A stretch of DNA of 58,107 nucleotides. Origin: Acidimicrobiales bacterium (GTDB taxonomy: Bacteria; Actinomycetota; Acidimicrobiia; Acidimicrobiales; SZUA-35). Shown piece after piece: positions 7,244 through 14,578 of the stretch (positions within the stretch are counted from its first letter, which is position 1; every line of letters starts with the position of its first letter). The stretch is taken from NCBI GenBank assembly GCA_020629695.1, contig JAHDCV010000010.1, positions 1 to 58,107 of the forward strand. The letters are read 5' to 3'. The notes beneath the pieces are model-generated. The model was not told the DNA's origin, searched no databases, and saw nothing but the letters and a program-made list of their open reading frames with translations. A program made the translations under genes and the position numbers.

Positions 7244-7903
7244 TCAGTCAACATCGAACCGGAAGAGATCAATCTGCACACGGGACACGGCTCGCGCCAC
7301 GTCAACGAGGTCAGCTCGGATGCGATCTCTGTCAACAGTCGGTCCGACCTTGGCTGAACCGGAGACCACGGCCACCACCCGGCGGCGCGCATTCAGGCAG
7401 GGTGCAGCGACCACGATCTCGAGGTCCTCGTACTTCTCGATCTGGTCGGGTGAGAGGTTGAACTTGGCGTCCGTGAGCTCGTCTTGGCCGATTGCTACCT
7501 CAGACTCCTGGTTGGCCCACACGAACCCCACGCACCCCGTGCCGATCTCCCAATCGGTTCCGGGTGTTTGCCTGTCCTGGCTGTATGAGGGGATCAATCG
7601 CCCGGTCTTCTTGGAGAGCGAGTAAACCCGAAACTGGAGGCCGTGGAGAGCGCTCGTCTGCGGCACTGCGAATAGCGCATCCAGAAGCGCGACGGCGGCG
7701 TTCTTCCTCTCATCCTTCACCTTCCGTTCAAAGTCGAAGAAGAGGCTCATCACGCGGCGGAACTGGGCTCCGGCCGCCAGCTGGACCACGACGATCGCCA
7801 CGGCAGTGGCTCCGAACGCAATGAAGCGCACCCACTCCTGCGCCCACCAGTAGGCCGTTCGCTGAAGGCGGACAGAGGTGGACCCGTCCTCGCCGGGGGT
7901 CAC
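7244..7903 (-). CDS. membrane-anchored GAF-like sensor protein, 219 aa
   Basis: It starts at GTG 7903. One hydrophobic helix (about residues 24-45) follows a Trp-rich segment. After a charged linker helix (F-E-R-K-V-K-D-E-R-K), residues about 90-200 look like a GAF domain: R-V-Y-S-L, a G-x-G-C-V-G-F-V-W turn, D-L-E-I-V-V-A-A-P and V-V-A-V-V-S-G-S-A-K. No kinase, cyclase or effector domain follows, so it may sense a small ligand and act through a partner. The 54-aa TM protein upstream ends 18 bases before this start, indicating co-expression. Confidence 0.65.
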   Translation of the reverse strand: MTPGEDGSTSVRLQRTAYWWAQEWVRFIAFGATAVAIVVVQLAAGAQFRRVMSLFFDFERKVKDERKNAAVALLDALFAVPQTSALHGLQFRVYSLSKKTGRLIPSYSQDRQTPGTDWEIGTGCVGFVWANQESEVAIGQDELTDAKFNLSPDQIEKYEDLEIVVAAPCLNARRRVVAVVSGSAKVGPTVDRDRIRADLVDVARAVSRVQIDLFRFDVD

Positions 7904-7921
7904 GACCAGGGCGCTCGTCTC

Positions 7922-8086
7922 CTACGGGAGGATCGTGTAGGCCGCGGTCACCGTCAGGAACACGAGGGTCGGAAGGAACAGCGCCCATCGCGACCCCCGG
8001 ATCCGATCGACCTTCGGCACGACGGCTTGGCGCCAGAAGACCGTAAGGGCCAGTCGCGCCCGCTTGACTCGCTGCTTGCCCGGCAT
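7922..8086 (-). CDS. small single-TM protein, 54 aa
   Basis: ATG 8086 has a GAAGG-type ribosome binding site just upstream (8087-8095), and the frame ends at TAG 7924-7922. The peptide is basic at the N-terminus (M-P-G-K-Q-R-V-K-R-A-R) and ends with one hydrophobic helix (W-A-L-F-L-P-T-L-V-F-L-T-V-T-A-A-Y). It directly precedes the GAF membrane protein, with only 18 bases between, and follows the integrase stop by 27 bases. No family is recognised; it may be a membrane partner of the GAF protein. Confidence 0.55.
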   Translation of the reverse strand: MPGKQRVKRARLALTVFWRQAVVPKVDRIRGSRWALFLPTLVFLTVTAAYTILP

Positions 8087-8113
8087 CACCTTCACCCGCC
8101 TCGAACGACCGGG

Positions 8114-9355
8114 TCAAGATATCGGAGAGCCTTCGGATGATCGAGCACTGCTCGACTCGGCGACGAGGCGGCCGAGTTCGGTGCCGATCTGGTCGGCTGC
8201 GGCGTGCTGGGAGGCGTCGAGGGCGCCGATGTAGAAGCGCTCGGTAACGGCGGTCGAGTTGGTGTGGCCGAGCTGGTCGGCGAGTACCTTCGGTGAGACG
8301 CCGGCGTCGGCGCCGAGGGTGGCGGCGATGTGACGGAGCCCGTGGAGCCACACCTCGGAGTCGGCGATCCCGAGCCGTCGCCGGTCGCGGGTGATCTTGG
8401 TGGTGATCGAGTCGACGAACCACGGCTTGGTCGGGTCTCGTGGCGAGGGGAAGAGCCAGGCGTCGCCGGGGAGGCGGGCGTGTGGCATGCCGACCACGAG
8501 CCGGTGATCGGCGACTCGTTCGGTGAGGAGCCGCTCGAGGAGTTCGACGGCCATGGGGTCGAGGGCGACGGTGCGGGCTCGGCGGGCGGTCTTGGGTGCT
8601 TGGATGGCGCGGCCGGTCTGGGCGATCGAGCGGCGGACGTGGAGCCGTCGGTGTTCGAGGTCGATGTCGCCGGTCTGGAGTCCGGCGAGTTCGGAGCGGG
8701 CGAGGCCGGCGGATCCGGCGAGCCAGAGCATTGTGAACCACGAGACGCCTTGGGTCATGGCGTCGGCGAGGAACCGTGCGGTGGCGTTCCGGTCGGGCTG
8801 GGGTGCGGCGGGTGGGGTGATCTGGATGAGCGGGGCGAGGAACTCGACGTCGGTGATCTTCCCGTTGCGTCGGGCCCAGCGGAACACGGCTCGGACGATC
8901 CGGATGGTCTGGTTGATGGTGTTGGCGCTGAGGGGTTCGCCGGCGCGGTGGGCTCGTGTGAGTCGTGCGTCGCGGGTGAGCCAGTCGTACCACTCGGCCA
9001 TGGCGACGGTGTCGAGGTCGGCGAGCGGGCGTTGGCCGAGGTAGGGGACGACGTAGGCGCGGAGCTTCTGTTCGTAGCGGGTCCACGTGTCGGGGCGGAG
9101 CTTCTCGGTGGCTTGGTTCCACTCGAGGTAGTCGGCGACGAGGTGTTCGACGGTGGCGCCGGCGTGGCTGCGGCGCTGTCGGTTGGCCCAGGTTTCGGCG
9201 AGCTTGTCGGCTTCGGTCTTGGTGCGGGCGGTGATGGTGGTGGAGCGGCGCCGGTACTTCCCGGTGACGGGGTCCTTGCCGAGCGAGACGGTGGCGAGCC
9301 ACACACCCTTCCGGCCGTCGGGATGTGCCCGAAGCCCCCAGCCCTTACGTGGCAT
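8114..9355 (-). CDS. tyrosine recombinase / integrase
   Basis: This 413-aa protein has an N-terminal arm-binding type domain (K-G-V-W-L-A-T-V-S-L-G), a SAM-like core-binding domain (about residues 68-170) and a catalytic domain. Catalytic residues visible are Arg220 (G-L-A-R-S-E-L), H338-G-L-R341-H342, L-G-H in the box-2 region and the nucleophile Tyr375 (T-E-R-F-Y). It would catalyse integration at the tRNA-Lys 3' end using the 48-bp core. It overlaps the upstream pentapeptide gene by 11 bases, so the two are co-transcribed. No excisionase gene is recognised nearby. Confidence 0.95.
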   Translation of the reverse strand: MPRKGWGLRAHPDGRKGVWLATVSLGKDPVTGKYRRRSTTITARTKTEADKLAETWANRQRRSHAGATVEHLVADYLEWNQATEKLRPDTWTRYEQKLRAYVVPYLGQRPLADLDTVAMAEWYDWLTRDARLTRAHRAGEPLSANTINQTIRIVRAVFRWARRNGKITDVEFLAPLIQITPPAAPQPDRNATARFLADAMTQGVSWFTMLWLAGSAGLARSELAGLQTGDIDLEHRRLHVRRSIAQTGRAIQAPKTARRARTVALDPMAVELLERLLTERVADHRLVVGMPHARLPGDAWLFPSPRDPTKPWFVDSITTKITRDRRRLGIADSEVWLHGLRHIAATLGADAGVSPKVLADQLGHTNSTAVTERFYIGALDASQHAAADQIGTELGRLVAESSSARSSEGSPIS

Positions 9356-10532
9356 CGTCGCCTCGGTCGAGCCCTGTCGCTGTCTCGAGACCAGTTGCTC
9401 CGTCGAAGATGGCTCCCATCAAGTTGGCTTCATCAAAACGAGCGCCTCTCAGCTTGGCTTCAGTGAGCACTGCAAACCGAAGGTTTGCGTTCCAGAGGTT
9501 GGTCTCGGACAGATTCGATCTTGTGAGCACCGCATTCTGGAGGGCTGCCTGTGTGAGGATCGCAGCCTCTAGATCGGCCTCCCGTAGGTTGGCTTCCTTG
9601 AGGTTCGCTCCATCCAGCGAAGTGTTGGCTACTTGAGCCCAGCTGAGGTCGGCGCTCCAGAGGTTCGCCTGGGTGAAGTCCGCTTCCTGGAGGTTGGCGG
9701 CTTTGAGGTCTGCCCGAACAAAGTCGGCTGACTGGGCATCTGATTGGCGGAGATCGGCCTCCCAGAGCATGGCGCCTTGCAGCTTCGCCCCCGAGAGCTT
9801 TGCTGCTCGAAGGTCGGCCCTCCGGAGTTCGGCTCCTCGTAGATCCGCTGCCTGCAGGTCGGCCTCGCTGAGATTGGCGCCGTTCAGGTCTGCGTTGGAG
9901 AGGTTCACCCCGTGAAGGTCGAAGCCACGAGCTTGGACTCCGCGGAGTGAAACGCGAAGACCGAGACGGCCAAGCACTTGCAGGGCCGCTTCTCGATCTG
10001 CGGCTGGCTGGGGTTGGGCCCGTGCCTCTGGCTCGTTGAGGTCCTCCTGGTCGTCGTCTTGGACGAAGGCCTGGAGGACATCGCGCACCGTTACGGCGAA
10101 CCGGCTGGGAGCGTCCGATGCGAGCGCCTCGAGGGCGTAGACGCCCCCGATTCGGATTGCGGCAGCCTTGTTGCCGAGCTGCTCGACGGCTCTGGCGTAC
10201 CGGTCCGTCTGGTCGCCGGAGACCGCGACCTCGGCTTGGGTCTCCATGGCCCGGATACGCCGGTAGGAGAGCCACACGGCGAGCAGGCCGAGCACGCCGA
10301 GGCCGATTCGGAGACCGGTCTGCACGACGAAGATCCGAGCGTCGAGCGCAGTGCGGTCGACGACCTCACTCTGGGTGCCAGTGACGACGGCGTCACCGAC
10401 GAGCCACTCGGCGATCGCCGGAGCGAAGGCGATCGAGAGCCCGACGACGGCGCCGGCGCCGAGGATGATCCCGCCGCCACTGGCGACGTCCTTCCACCGG
10501 CTCGGTGCACCACGTCGTTGCGTCTCACCCAT
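9345..10532 (-). CDS. membrane-anchored pentapeptide-repeat protein, 395 aa
   Basis: Two TM helices (about residues 18-45 and 72-92) precede a cytosolic helical segment with R-Y-A-R-A-V-E-Q-L-G-N-K and I-R-I-G-G-V-Y-A-L-E-A-L, typical of a widespread family of membrane pentapeptide proteins. About 200 residues of A-(D/N)-L-x-x repeats follow (e.g. A-D-L-R-G, A-N-L-S-E), forming a right-handed quadrilateral helix. Its last 11 bases overlap the integrase start. The function of this family is unknown; DNA-mimic or scaffold roles are possible. It is the gene closest to the right att site. Confidence 0.85.
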   Translation of the reverse strand: MGETQRRGAPSRWKDVASGGGIILGAGAVVGLSIAFAPAIAEWLVGDAVVTGTQSEVVDRTALDARIFVVQTGLRIGLGVLGLLAVWLSYRRIRAMETQAEVAVSGDQTDRYARAVEQLGNKAAAIRIGGVYALEALASDAPSRFAVTVRDVLQAFVQDDDQEDLNEPEARAQPQPAADREAALQVLGRLGLRVSLRGVQARGFDLHGVNLSNADLNGANLSEADLQAADLRGAELRRADLRAAKLSGAKLQGAMLWEADLRQSDAQSADFVRADLKAANLQEADFTQANLWSADLSWAQVANTSLDGANLKEANLREADLEAAILTQAALQNAVLTRSNLSETNLWNANLRFAVLTEAKLRGARFDEANLMGAIFDGATGLETATGLDRGDDAT

Positions 10533-10559
10533 GGGTGGATTCTAGACAACCGCGCTGTC

Positions 10560-10580
10560 TTCGCGTAGATTTCGCGTATG
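10560..10580 (+). repeat. candidate arm-type integrase site, right
   Basis: TTCGCGTAGATTTCGCGTATG matches the 1835-1855 site at 19 of 21 positions in the same orientation. It lies 40 bases inside the right core and 28 bases upstream of the pentapeptide gene start, so integrase binding could also affect transcription of its own operon. Confidence 0.5.
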
Positions 10581-10620
10581 ACGCCGCTGCGCGATTGGCC
10601 GATTCGGTGGTGTTTGTCCT

Positions 10621-10668
10621 GGTAGGCCGCCCGGGTCTCGAACCCGGCACCTTGGGATTAAAAGTCCC
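10621..10668. repeat. attR core within tRNA-Lys
   Basis: This copy of the 48-bp direct repeat forms the 3' part of the intact tRNA-Lys gene. The match to 1685-1732 begins at 10621 (10620 is T, 1684 is C) and ends at 10668. Confidence 0.92.
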
Positions 10669-10696
10669 CTGCTCTAGCCAGATGAGCTAGCGGCCC
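10623..10696 (-). tRNA. tRNA-Lys (TTT anticodon)
   Basis: Reading the minus strand, acceptor GGGCCGC pairs with GCGGCCT. The D-arm GCTC/GAGC, an anticodon arm with loop C-TTT-AA, and T-arm CCGGG-TTCGAGA-CCCGG are all present. The discriminator A and CC follow. The anticodon stem ends in a G-A mismatch. Its 3' part is the integration core of the adjacent element. Confidence 0.96.
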
Positions 10697-10769
10697 ACCG
10701 GCGAGGCTACCGGCCCACGGTCGCACCGGTTCGTGCCCCGGCGTCGCCCGACGGCCGTTGGCTGGCAAC

Positions 10770-11927
10770 ATGAAGGCCGTGTCCCGCCGTCCCCATTCGA
10801 CCGCCCCGTTCGGATCCTCCGTTTCGCGGGTGGTTGCGCTCGTCGTGTTGGTGCTGGGGGCGGCCTGCACCGAAGTCGGCGACCCCGTGATCGGGTCGGT
10901 GACCGCGACGACGGTGGTCCGGGTCGTCGATGGCTCCGACGCCGGGGCCCTCGAGGCCGAAGTCGCCGTGGGTCCGACCGCGACGACGATCTTCAGCCCC
11001 CGCGCCGACCCGGACTACGTGCCCACGCTGCTCGTCACCGCGGGCGGCACGGTGTTCCAGGTGGACGATGCGACGATCGCACCCCTCGTCGACGCCGACT
11101 CGCTCCGGGTCCTCGATGCCGCCGACGACCTGAATGGTGGCCTCGTCGCCGAGACCTCGTCCGACGTGTCCGGTTCGACGATCGAATGGTTCGCCTCGGG
11201 TGGCACGAGCTTCGCCCGAGTCGACGCCACCGGCGGCGGTCTGCTCGACGTCACCTACGCCGACGGGAGCCCAGAAGCGCTCGTCCTCCTCGACGACGGC
11301 GTCGAACGGGTGGAACGCATCTCGCTGGTCTCGACGGTCCGCACACCGCTGGCCCCCGTCGGCGACGGGGAGACGTTGCTCGACGTGTCGGCGTCGTCGG
11401 GTCGGTATCTGCTGGTGACCGCCGACCAGGCCTGCGGTGGCCTGCGCTTCCTCGACGCGAGCGGCGATGAACTGAATCTCGTCGGCCCGCCGGCACCCGA
11501 GTGCCCCGTGCCCCGCCGGCCCGCCATCGGACTCGCGGCACTCAGCCCCGACGGCGACGCCGTCGCCTACACCGAGCTCACCTATCGTTCGGATGGGCTC
11601 GTGACCTCGACCGACGTCGTGATCTGGGAACTCGGGCAGGACACCGAACTCGCCCGGGTGACCGTCGGCGGCGACGGCGAGACCGTGCGTGATCTGGCCT
11701 TCGACGGCCAGCGTGTCGCGATCCTGCGGACCGATGTCACCGAAGCCGACGGTGATGTGGCCGCGGTCGAGCGTGATGTGGTGGAGCTCTACGACCCGGC
11801 TGGTGGCGCCGAGCTCGTGTCGTCGGTGCCGCTGGCCGATGCGACCGCCATCCGCTTCGCCCGGCTCCCCGTCGCGGTCAGCTTCACCGACACCCCCATC
11901 GCCGAGGCGGGCACCGACGATGGCTAG
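10770..11927 (+). CDS. secreted lipoprotein, propeller-like, 385 aa
   Basis: ATG 10770 is chosen over the TTG at 10758. The N-terminus is basic, then hydrophobic (V-V-A-L-V-V-L-V-L-G-A-A-C), a lipobox with the acylated Cys near residue 33. The mature part is acidic and rich in repeated strands of the type L-S-P-D-G-D-A-V-A-Y and D-L-A-F-D-G-Q-R-V-A, suggesting a beta-propeller. No specific family is recognised. It is the first chromosomal gene right of the tRNA, and its last bases overlap a 55-aa ORF. Confidence 0.7.
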   Translation: MKAVSRRPHSTAPFGSSVSRVVALVVLVLGAACTEVGDPVIGSVTATTVVRVVDGSDAGALEAEVAVGPTATTIFSPRADPDYVPTLLVTAGGTVFQVDDATIAPLVDADSLRVLDAADDLNGGLVAETSSDVSGSTIEWFASGGTSFARVDATGGGLLDVTYADGSPEALVLLDDGVERVERISLVSTVRTPLAPVGDGETLLDVSASSGRYLLVTADQACGGLRFLDASGDELNLVGPPAPECPVPRRPAIGLAALSPDGDAVAYTELTYRSDGLVTSTDVVIWELGQDTELARVTVGGDGETVRDLAFDGQRVAILRTDVTEADGDVAAVERDVVELYDPAGGAELVSSVPLADATAIRFARLPVAVSFTDTPIAEAGTDDG

Positions 11928-12087
11928 CCTCGTCCGGGTGAACATCCCCCAGGTGCCCACCGATGCCGTCGAGGCCGTCGATCTGATCGGAACCGAAGAG
12001 CGTGATCTGCCGACGCTCCAGGACCTCGATGCGCTCGTGGCCGAGCTCGACGAGCTGGACCGCCGCCTGGCCGAGGTGGACGACTGA
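11920..12087 (+). CDS. small acidic helical protein, 55 aa
   Basis: ATG 11920 overlaps the stop of the lipoprotein gene by eight bases; GTG 11938 is an alternative start. The peptide has a polar N-terminus (V-N-I-P-Q-V-P) and an acidic amphipathic C-terminal helix (L-V-A-E-L-D-E-L-D-R-R-L-A-E-V). Codon bias is strong and the overlap suggests coupling. No family is known to me. Confidence 0.5.
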   Translation: MASLVRVNIPQVPTDAVEAVDLIGTEERDLPTLQDLDALVAELDELDRRLAEVDD

Positions 12088-12090
12088 CGA

Positions 12091-12594
12091 TCAGTCGTCC
12101 GGTTCCATCGCTTTGGCGATCAGGTAGCCGCGCGCTCGCTCGGTGCGCGGATACCGGTGCACGATGGCCCAGAACTCGGGGCCGTGTCCGGCGACGTCGA
12201 GGTGGGCGAGTTCGTGCACGATGACGTAGTCGAGCACCCAACCGGGCATTCCCGCGAGGCGGTCCGAGATCCTGATGTCCCCGGTCGACGGTGTGCAGCT
12301 ACCCCATCGCCCCGACTGATTCGAGACCCAGCGGATCGAGGTCGGCGACCGTAACCCGTGGCGACGAGCGAGTGTCGAGGCCCGCACGTCGAGATCGACG
12401 GCCTCGGAACGGTGGCGCCGCTCGAACTTGGCGACCATGTCGGAGACCAGCTCGGACTCCCGTCGGCGACCGAGGCCGGCGGGTACGCGGACGACGAGCT
12501 CGCCGTCGACCAGGCGTGCGCTGACGGTCTTCTTGCGGCGCGCCGAACGGATCACGACGACCGGCGGTGTGGGGTTCGCCGGTGCGCGGGTCAC
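12091..12594 (-). CDS. YgjP/DUF45-type zinc metallopeptidase-like protein
   Basis: GTG 12594 overlaps the TGA of the upstream phosphatase gene in a GTGA junction, giving 167 residues. Family motifs are visible: R-W-G-S-C-T-P (the W-G-S-C box), then I-V-H-E-L-A-H-L with HExxH, and G-H-G-P-E-F-W supplying the third zinc ligand. This is shorter than typical 230-aa YgjP proteins, but the core is complete. Targets in bacteria are unknown. It forms a two-gene operon with the histidine phosphatase and converges on the 55-aa gene. Confidence 0.85.
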   Translation of the reverse strand: MTRAPANPTPPVVVIRSARRKKTVSARLVDGELVVRVPAGLGRRRESELVSDMVAKFERRHRSEAVDLDVRASTLARRHGLRSPTSIRWVSNQSGRWGSCTPSTGDIRISDRLAGMPGWVLDYVIVHELAHLDVAGHGPEFWAIVHRYPRTERARGYLIAKAMEPDD

Positions 12595-13202
12595 AGGATC
12601 GAACCATCCGCCGGTGGCGGTGTCGCGACCAACTCGATCCGCTCGCCGAGGTGCATCCCCCCGTCGGGTGCGACCGTCACGACCCGACCACCGAGGTTGG
12701 GCACCCGGCCGCCGTCGGCGCCCAGGTGTCGTTCGAGATGTCGGATGACGCCGCCATGGCAGACGACGAGGACGGTCGCTCCGGCCATCGAGGTCGCGAC
12801 GGCGGTCAGCGAGACGAGTACCCGTTCGAGGAAGACGTCCTCCGGCTCGGCATCGGTCGGCCACTCATGACGGCCGATCGCACCCGGGGCGATCGCCTCG
12901 ATCTCGGCGGTGGTGAGACCCGACCACGAACCGATTTCGCGCTCGCGGAGACCGTCGACGGTGATGATCGGCCCGATGCCGAGCCCGGTCGCGAGGATCT
13001 CGGCCGTCTCGTGGGCCCGGAGCTGGGGACTCGCGACGACCGCATCGACGTCGCCGAGGACCCGACCGGCTTCGAAGGCCTGATCCCGGCCGAGCTCGGA
13101 CAACGACGGATCGGCCTGGCCCTGCCATCGACCGACGGCATTCCACTCGGACTGGCCGTGGCGGACGAGGAACAGCGTGGTCACCGGACGCACGCTACTC
13201 AT
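12591..13202 (-). CDS. histidine phosphatase family protein (phosphoglycerate mutase-like)
   Basis: This 203-aa protein starts with the R-H-G motif (L-V-R-H-G-Q-S-E-W-N) carrying the phosphorylated histidine. It has A-S-P-Q-L-R-A-H-E-T-A, L-R-E-R-E-I-G-S-W and the second catalytic His in V-V-C-H-G-G-V. It belongs to the broad branch that includes cobalamin and acid phosphatases; the substrate cannot be read from sequence. It is transcribed divergently from moaD with 32 bases between starts, and the downstream metallopeptidase overlaps it. Confidence 0.9.
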   Translation of the reverse strand: MSSVRPVTTLFLVRHGQSEWNAVGRWQGQADPSLSELGRDQAFEAGRVLGDVDAVVASPQLRAHETAEILATGLGIGPIITVDGLREREIGSWSGLTTAEIEAIAPGAIGRHEWPTDAEPEDVFLERVLVSLTAVATSMAGATVLVVCHGGVIRHLERHLGADGGRVPNLGGRVVTVAPDGGMHLGERIELVATPPPADGSIL

Positions 13203-13234
13203 GGCGGCTGACAGCGGCGGTTAGGGTTTCGTGT

Positions 13235-13471
13235 ATGGCAACGCTCCGCCTCTTCGCCCAGGCCAGGGAAGCCGCCGGCACGGCCAAGGCGGAGTTCGAT
13301 GCGACGACCGTCGGTGAGGTCCTCGATGCGGCAGCCGACGAATTCGGCTCCGACTTCGTGGCCATCCTCGCCGGGTCGAAGGTCTGGCTGAACGGGGACC
13401 CGGCCACCCGCGAACAGGCGGTGAGCGGGCGCGACGAGGTCGCCGTCCTCCCGCCCGTGTCCGGCGGATGA
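13235..13471 (+). CDS. moaD: MoaD/ThiS-type sulfur carrier protein
   Basis: This 78-aa ubiquitin-like protein ends in V-S-G-G, the C-terminal Gly-Gly that is thiocarboxylated. The fold pattern is typical of MoaD (L-R-L-F-A-Q-A-R-E-A-A-G at the start, G-R-D-E-V-A-V-L-P-P near the end). It would donate sulfur for molybdopterin synthesis, but no other molybdenum cofactor genes are in the window, so another sulfur-carrier role is possible. Its stop overlaps the next start (ATGA). Confidence 0.85.
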   Translation: MATLRLFAQAREAAGTAKAEFDATTVGEVLDAAADEFGSDFVAILAGSKVWLNGDPATREQAVSGRDEVAVLPPVSGG

Positions 13472-14508
13472 CCGACGACGAACACGGCACGGCGCCGATC
13501 GAGCACGCTCCGACATCAGCAGAGCCCGATCCGCTGGTGGTGCACGGCCTGGCCCCACCGGACGAGGGTTGGCCCGACGACGGATGGGAAGCCTCGGTGA
13601 CCGGAGAGCTCGCCGACCTCGGCCAGCTGGACACGACCAGGTCGACCGTGTTGGCCGGAGCACCTCTCGCCTTCGACGAGGAGCAGGGCCCGAATCCGCT
13701 CCAGAAGGTCCGAGACGCCCGCCGGAGGTCGGCCGAAGGGCGCTATCTCAAGCGTCAGCGCCGCTGGGAGACCCAGCGCTACGCCGTGCCCTACGACGTC
13801 GCGGGGCCGAAGGTCACGCTCGGTGTCATCTGGTTCGTGCTGCTCATGGCGAGCCTCCGCTACGGCAGCTGGCTCGCGTTGCTCACGCTGGTCGTGGCCG
13901 CCATGATCGCGGGTCTCCAGACGGGGTTCGCGTGGTCCCGGCACGAACTCTCCGACCGCCGCATGACGGCGATCGCCGCGCTCGTCGTCGCTGCCGCCGG
14001 CTTCGGTCAACGGCTCGGACTCGGTGCCGTGCTCATCGTCGCCGCCCTCGGACTCGCCGCCTACGCCGTCGTCACGGTCGGCACCACCGCCTCGGGCACT
14101 CGGTTCGCCGAGACCCTGATCCGATCCTCCCTCCCCGCGGGTCTCGCCGCCGGTTCGTTGCTCGCGCTCCGCGTCGACGAGCCGGGTGCGTTCCTCGCCG
14201 TGGTCGCACTCGTCAGTGCCTACGAGACGGGCGACTTCCTGATCGGTTCGGGTTCACCGAACGCCATCGAGGGCCCAGTGGCCGGTCTCGTGGCCATGGC
14301 GGTGATCGGCTACGGGTTCACGGTGTTCCCGCCCGACCCGTTCACGTCGACGTCGATGCCCGCATTCGTCCTGCTCGCGGCGATCGGCGCGGTGCTCGGG
14401 CCCGTCGCGGCGTCGGCCATCCTGCCCCGGGGGATCGCCTGGGCCCCGGGCCTTCGCCGCCTCGACTCCCACCTCCTGACGGCACCGATGTTCCTGCTGC
14501 TCACCTGA
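13468..14508 (+). CDS. CdsA-like polytopic membrane protein
   Basis: The 346-aa protein has a charged N-terminal cytosolic region of about 115 residues and then about eight hydrophobic helices. Near the C-terminus Y-E-T-G-D-F-L-I-G-S-G followed by N-A-I-E-G-P-V-A-G resembles the CdsA signature (S...D...G...SP-K-T-x-E-G), but the usual K-T pair and downstream acidic residues are missing. It may be a degenerate or neofunctionalised CDP-diglyceride synthase relative. Start ATG 13468 overlaps the moaD stop. Confidence 0.65.
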   Translation: MTDDEHGTAPIEHAPTSAEPDPLVVHGLAPPDEGWPDDGWEASVTGELADLGQLDTTRSTVLAGAPLAFDEEQGPNPLQKVRDARRRSAEGRYLKRQRRWETQRYAVPYDVAGPKVTLGVIWFVLLMASLRYGSWLALLTLVVAAMIAGLQTGFAWSRHELSDRRMTAIAALVVAAAGFGQRLGLGAVLIVAALGLAAYAVVTVGTTASGTRFAETLIRSSLPAGLAAGSLLALRVDEPGAFLAVVALVSAYETGDFLIGSGSPNAIEGPVAGLVAMAVIGYGFTVFPPDPFTSTSMPAFVLLAAIGAVLGPVAASAILPRGIAWAPGLRRLDSHLLTAPMFLLLT

Positions 14509-14578
14509 CAGGGTGGGGCGAATCGGTCGTCCGGGACGCGCCGCGGCCGTCGCCCCGTGCTGCCGGTACATTGGTCGG

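Larger units (their letters stand above)
1685..10668. mobile_element. tRNA-Lys-integrated element, about 9 kb (phage satellite or decayed prophage)
   Basis: The element is bounded by a perfect 48-bp direct repeat, 1685-1732 and 10621-10668. The right copy is the 3' part of an intact tRNA-Lys and the left copy is an orphan tRNA fragment, which is the usual outcome of tyrosine-integrase insertion into a tRNA 3' end. It contains a tyrosine recombinase (8114-9355), repeated candidate arm sites near both ends, a lysis-like cassette, a protease/inhibitor pair and membrane proteins. No terminase, portal, capsid, tail or replication gene is seen, so it is not a complete prophage. Cargo such as 4712-6515 is visibly lower in GC than the flanking chromosome. 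Confidence 0.85.

Noticed and set aside
7728-9302. 524-aa Arg-rich frame on the minus strand
   Set aside because: It overlaps the integrase in another frame, is almost pure Arg/Pro/His low complexity, and arises because high-GC genes keep alternative frames open.
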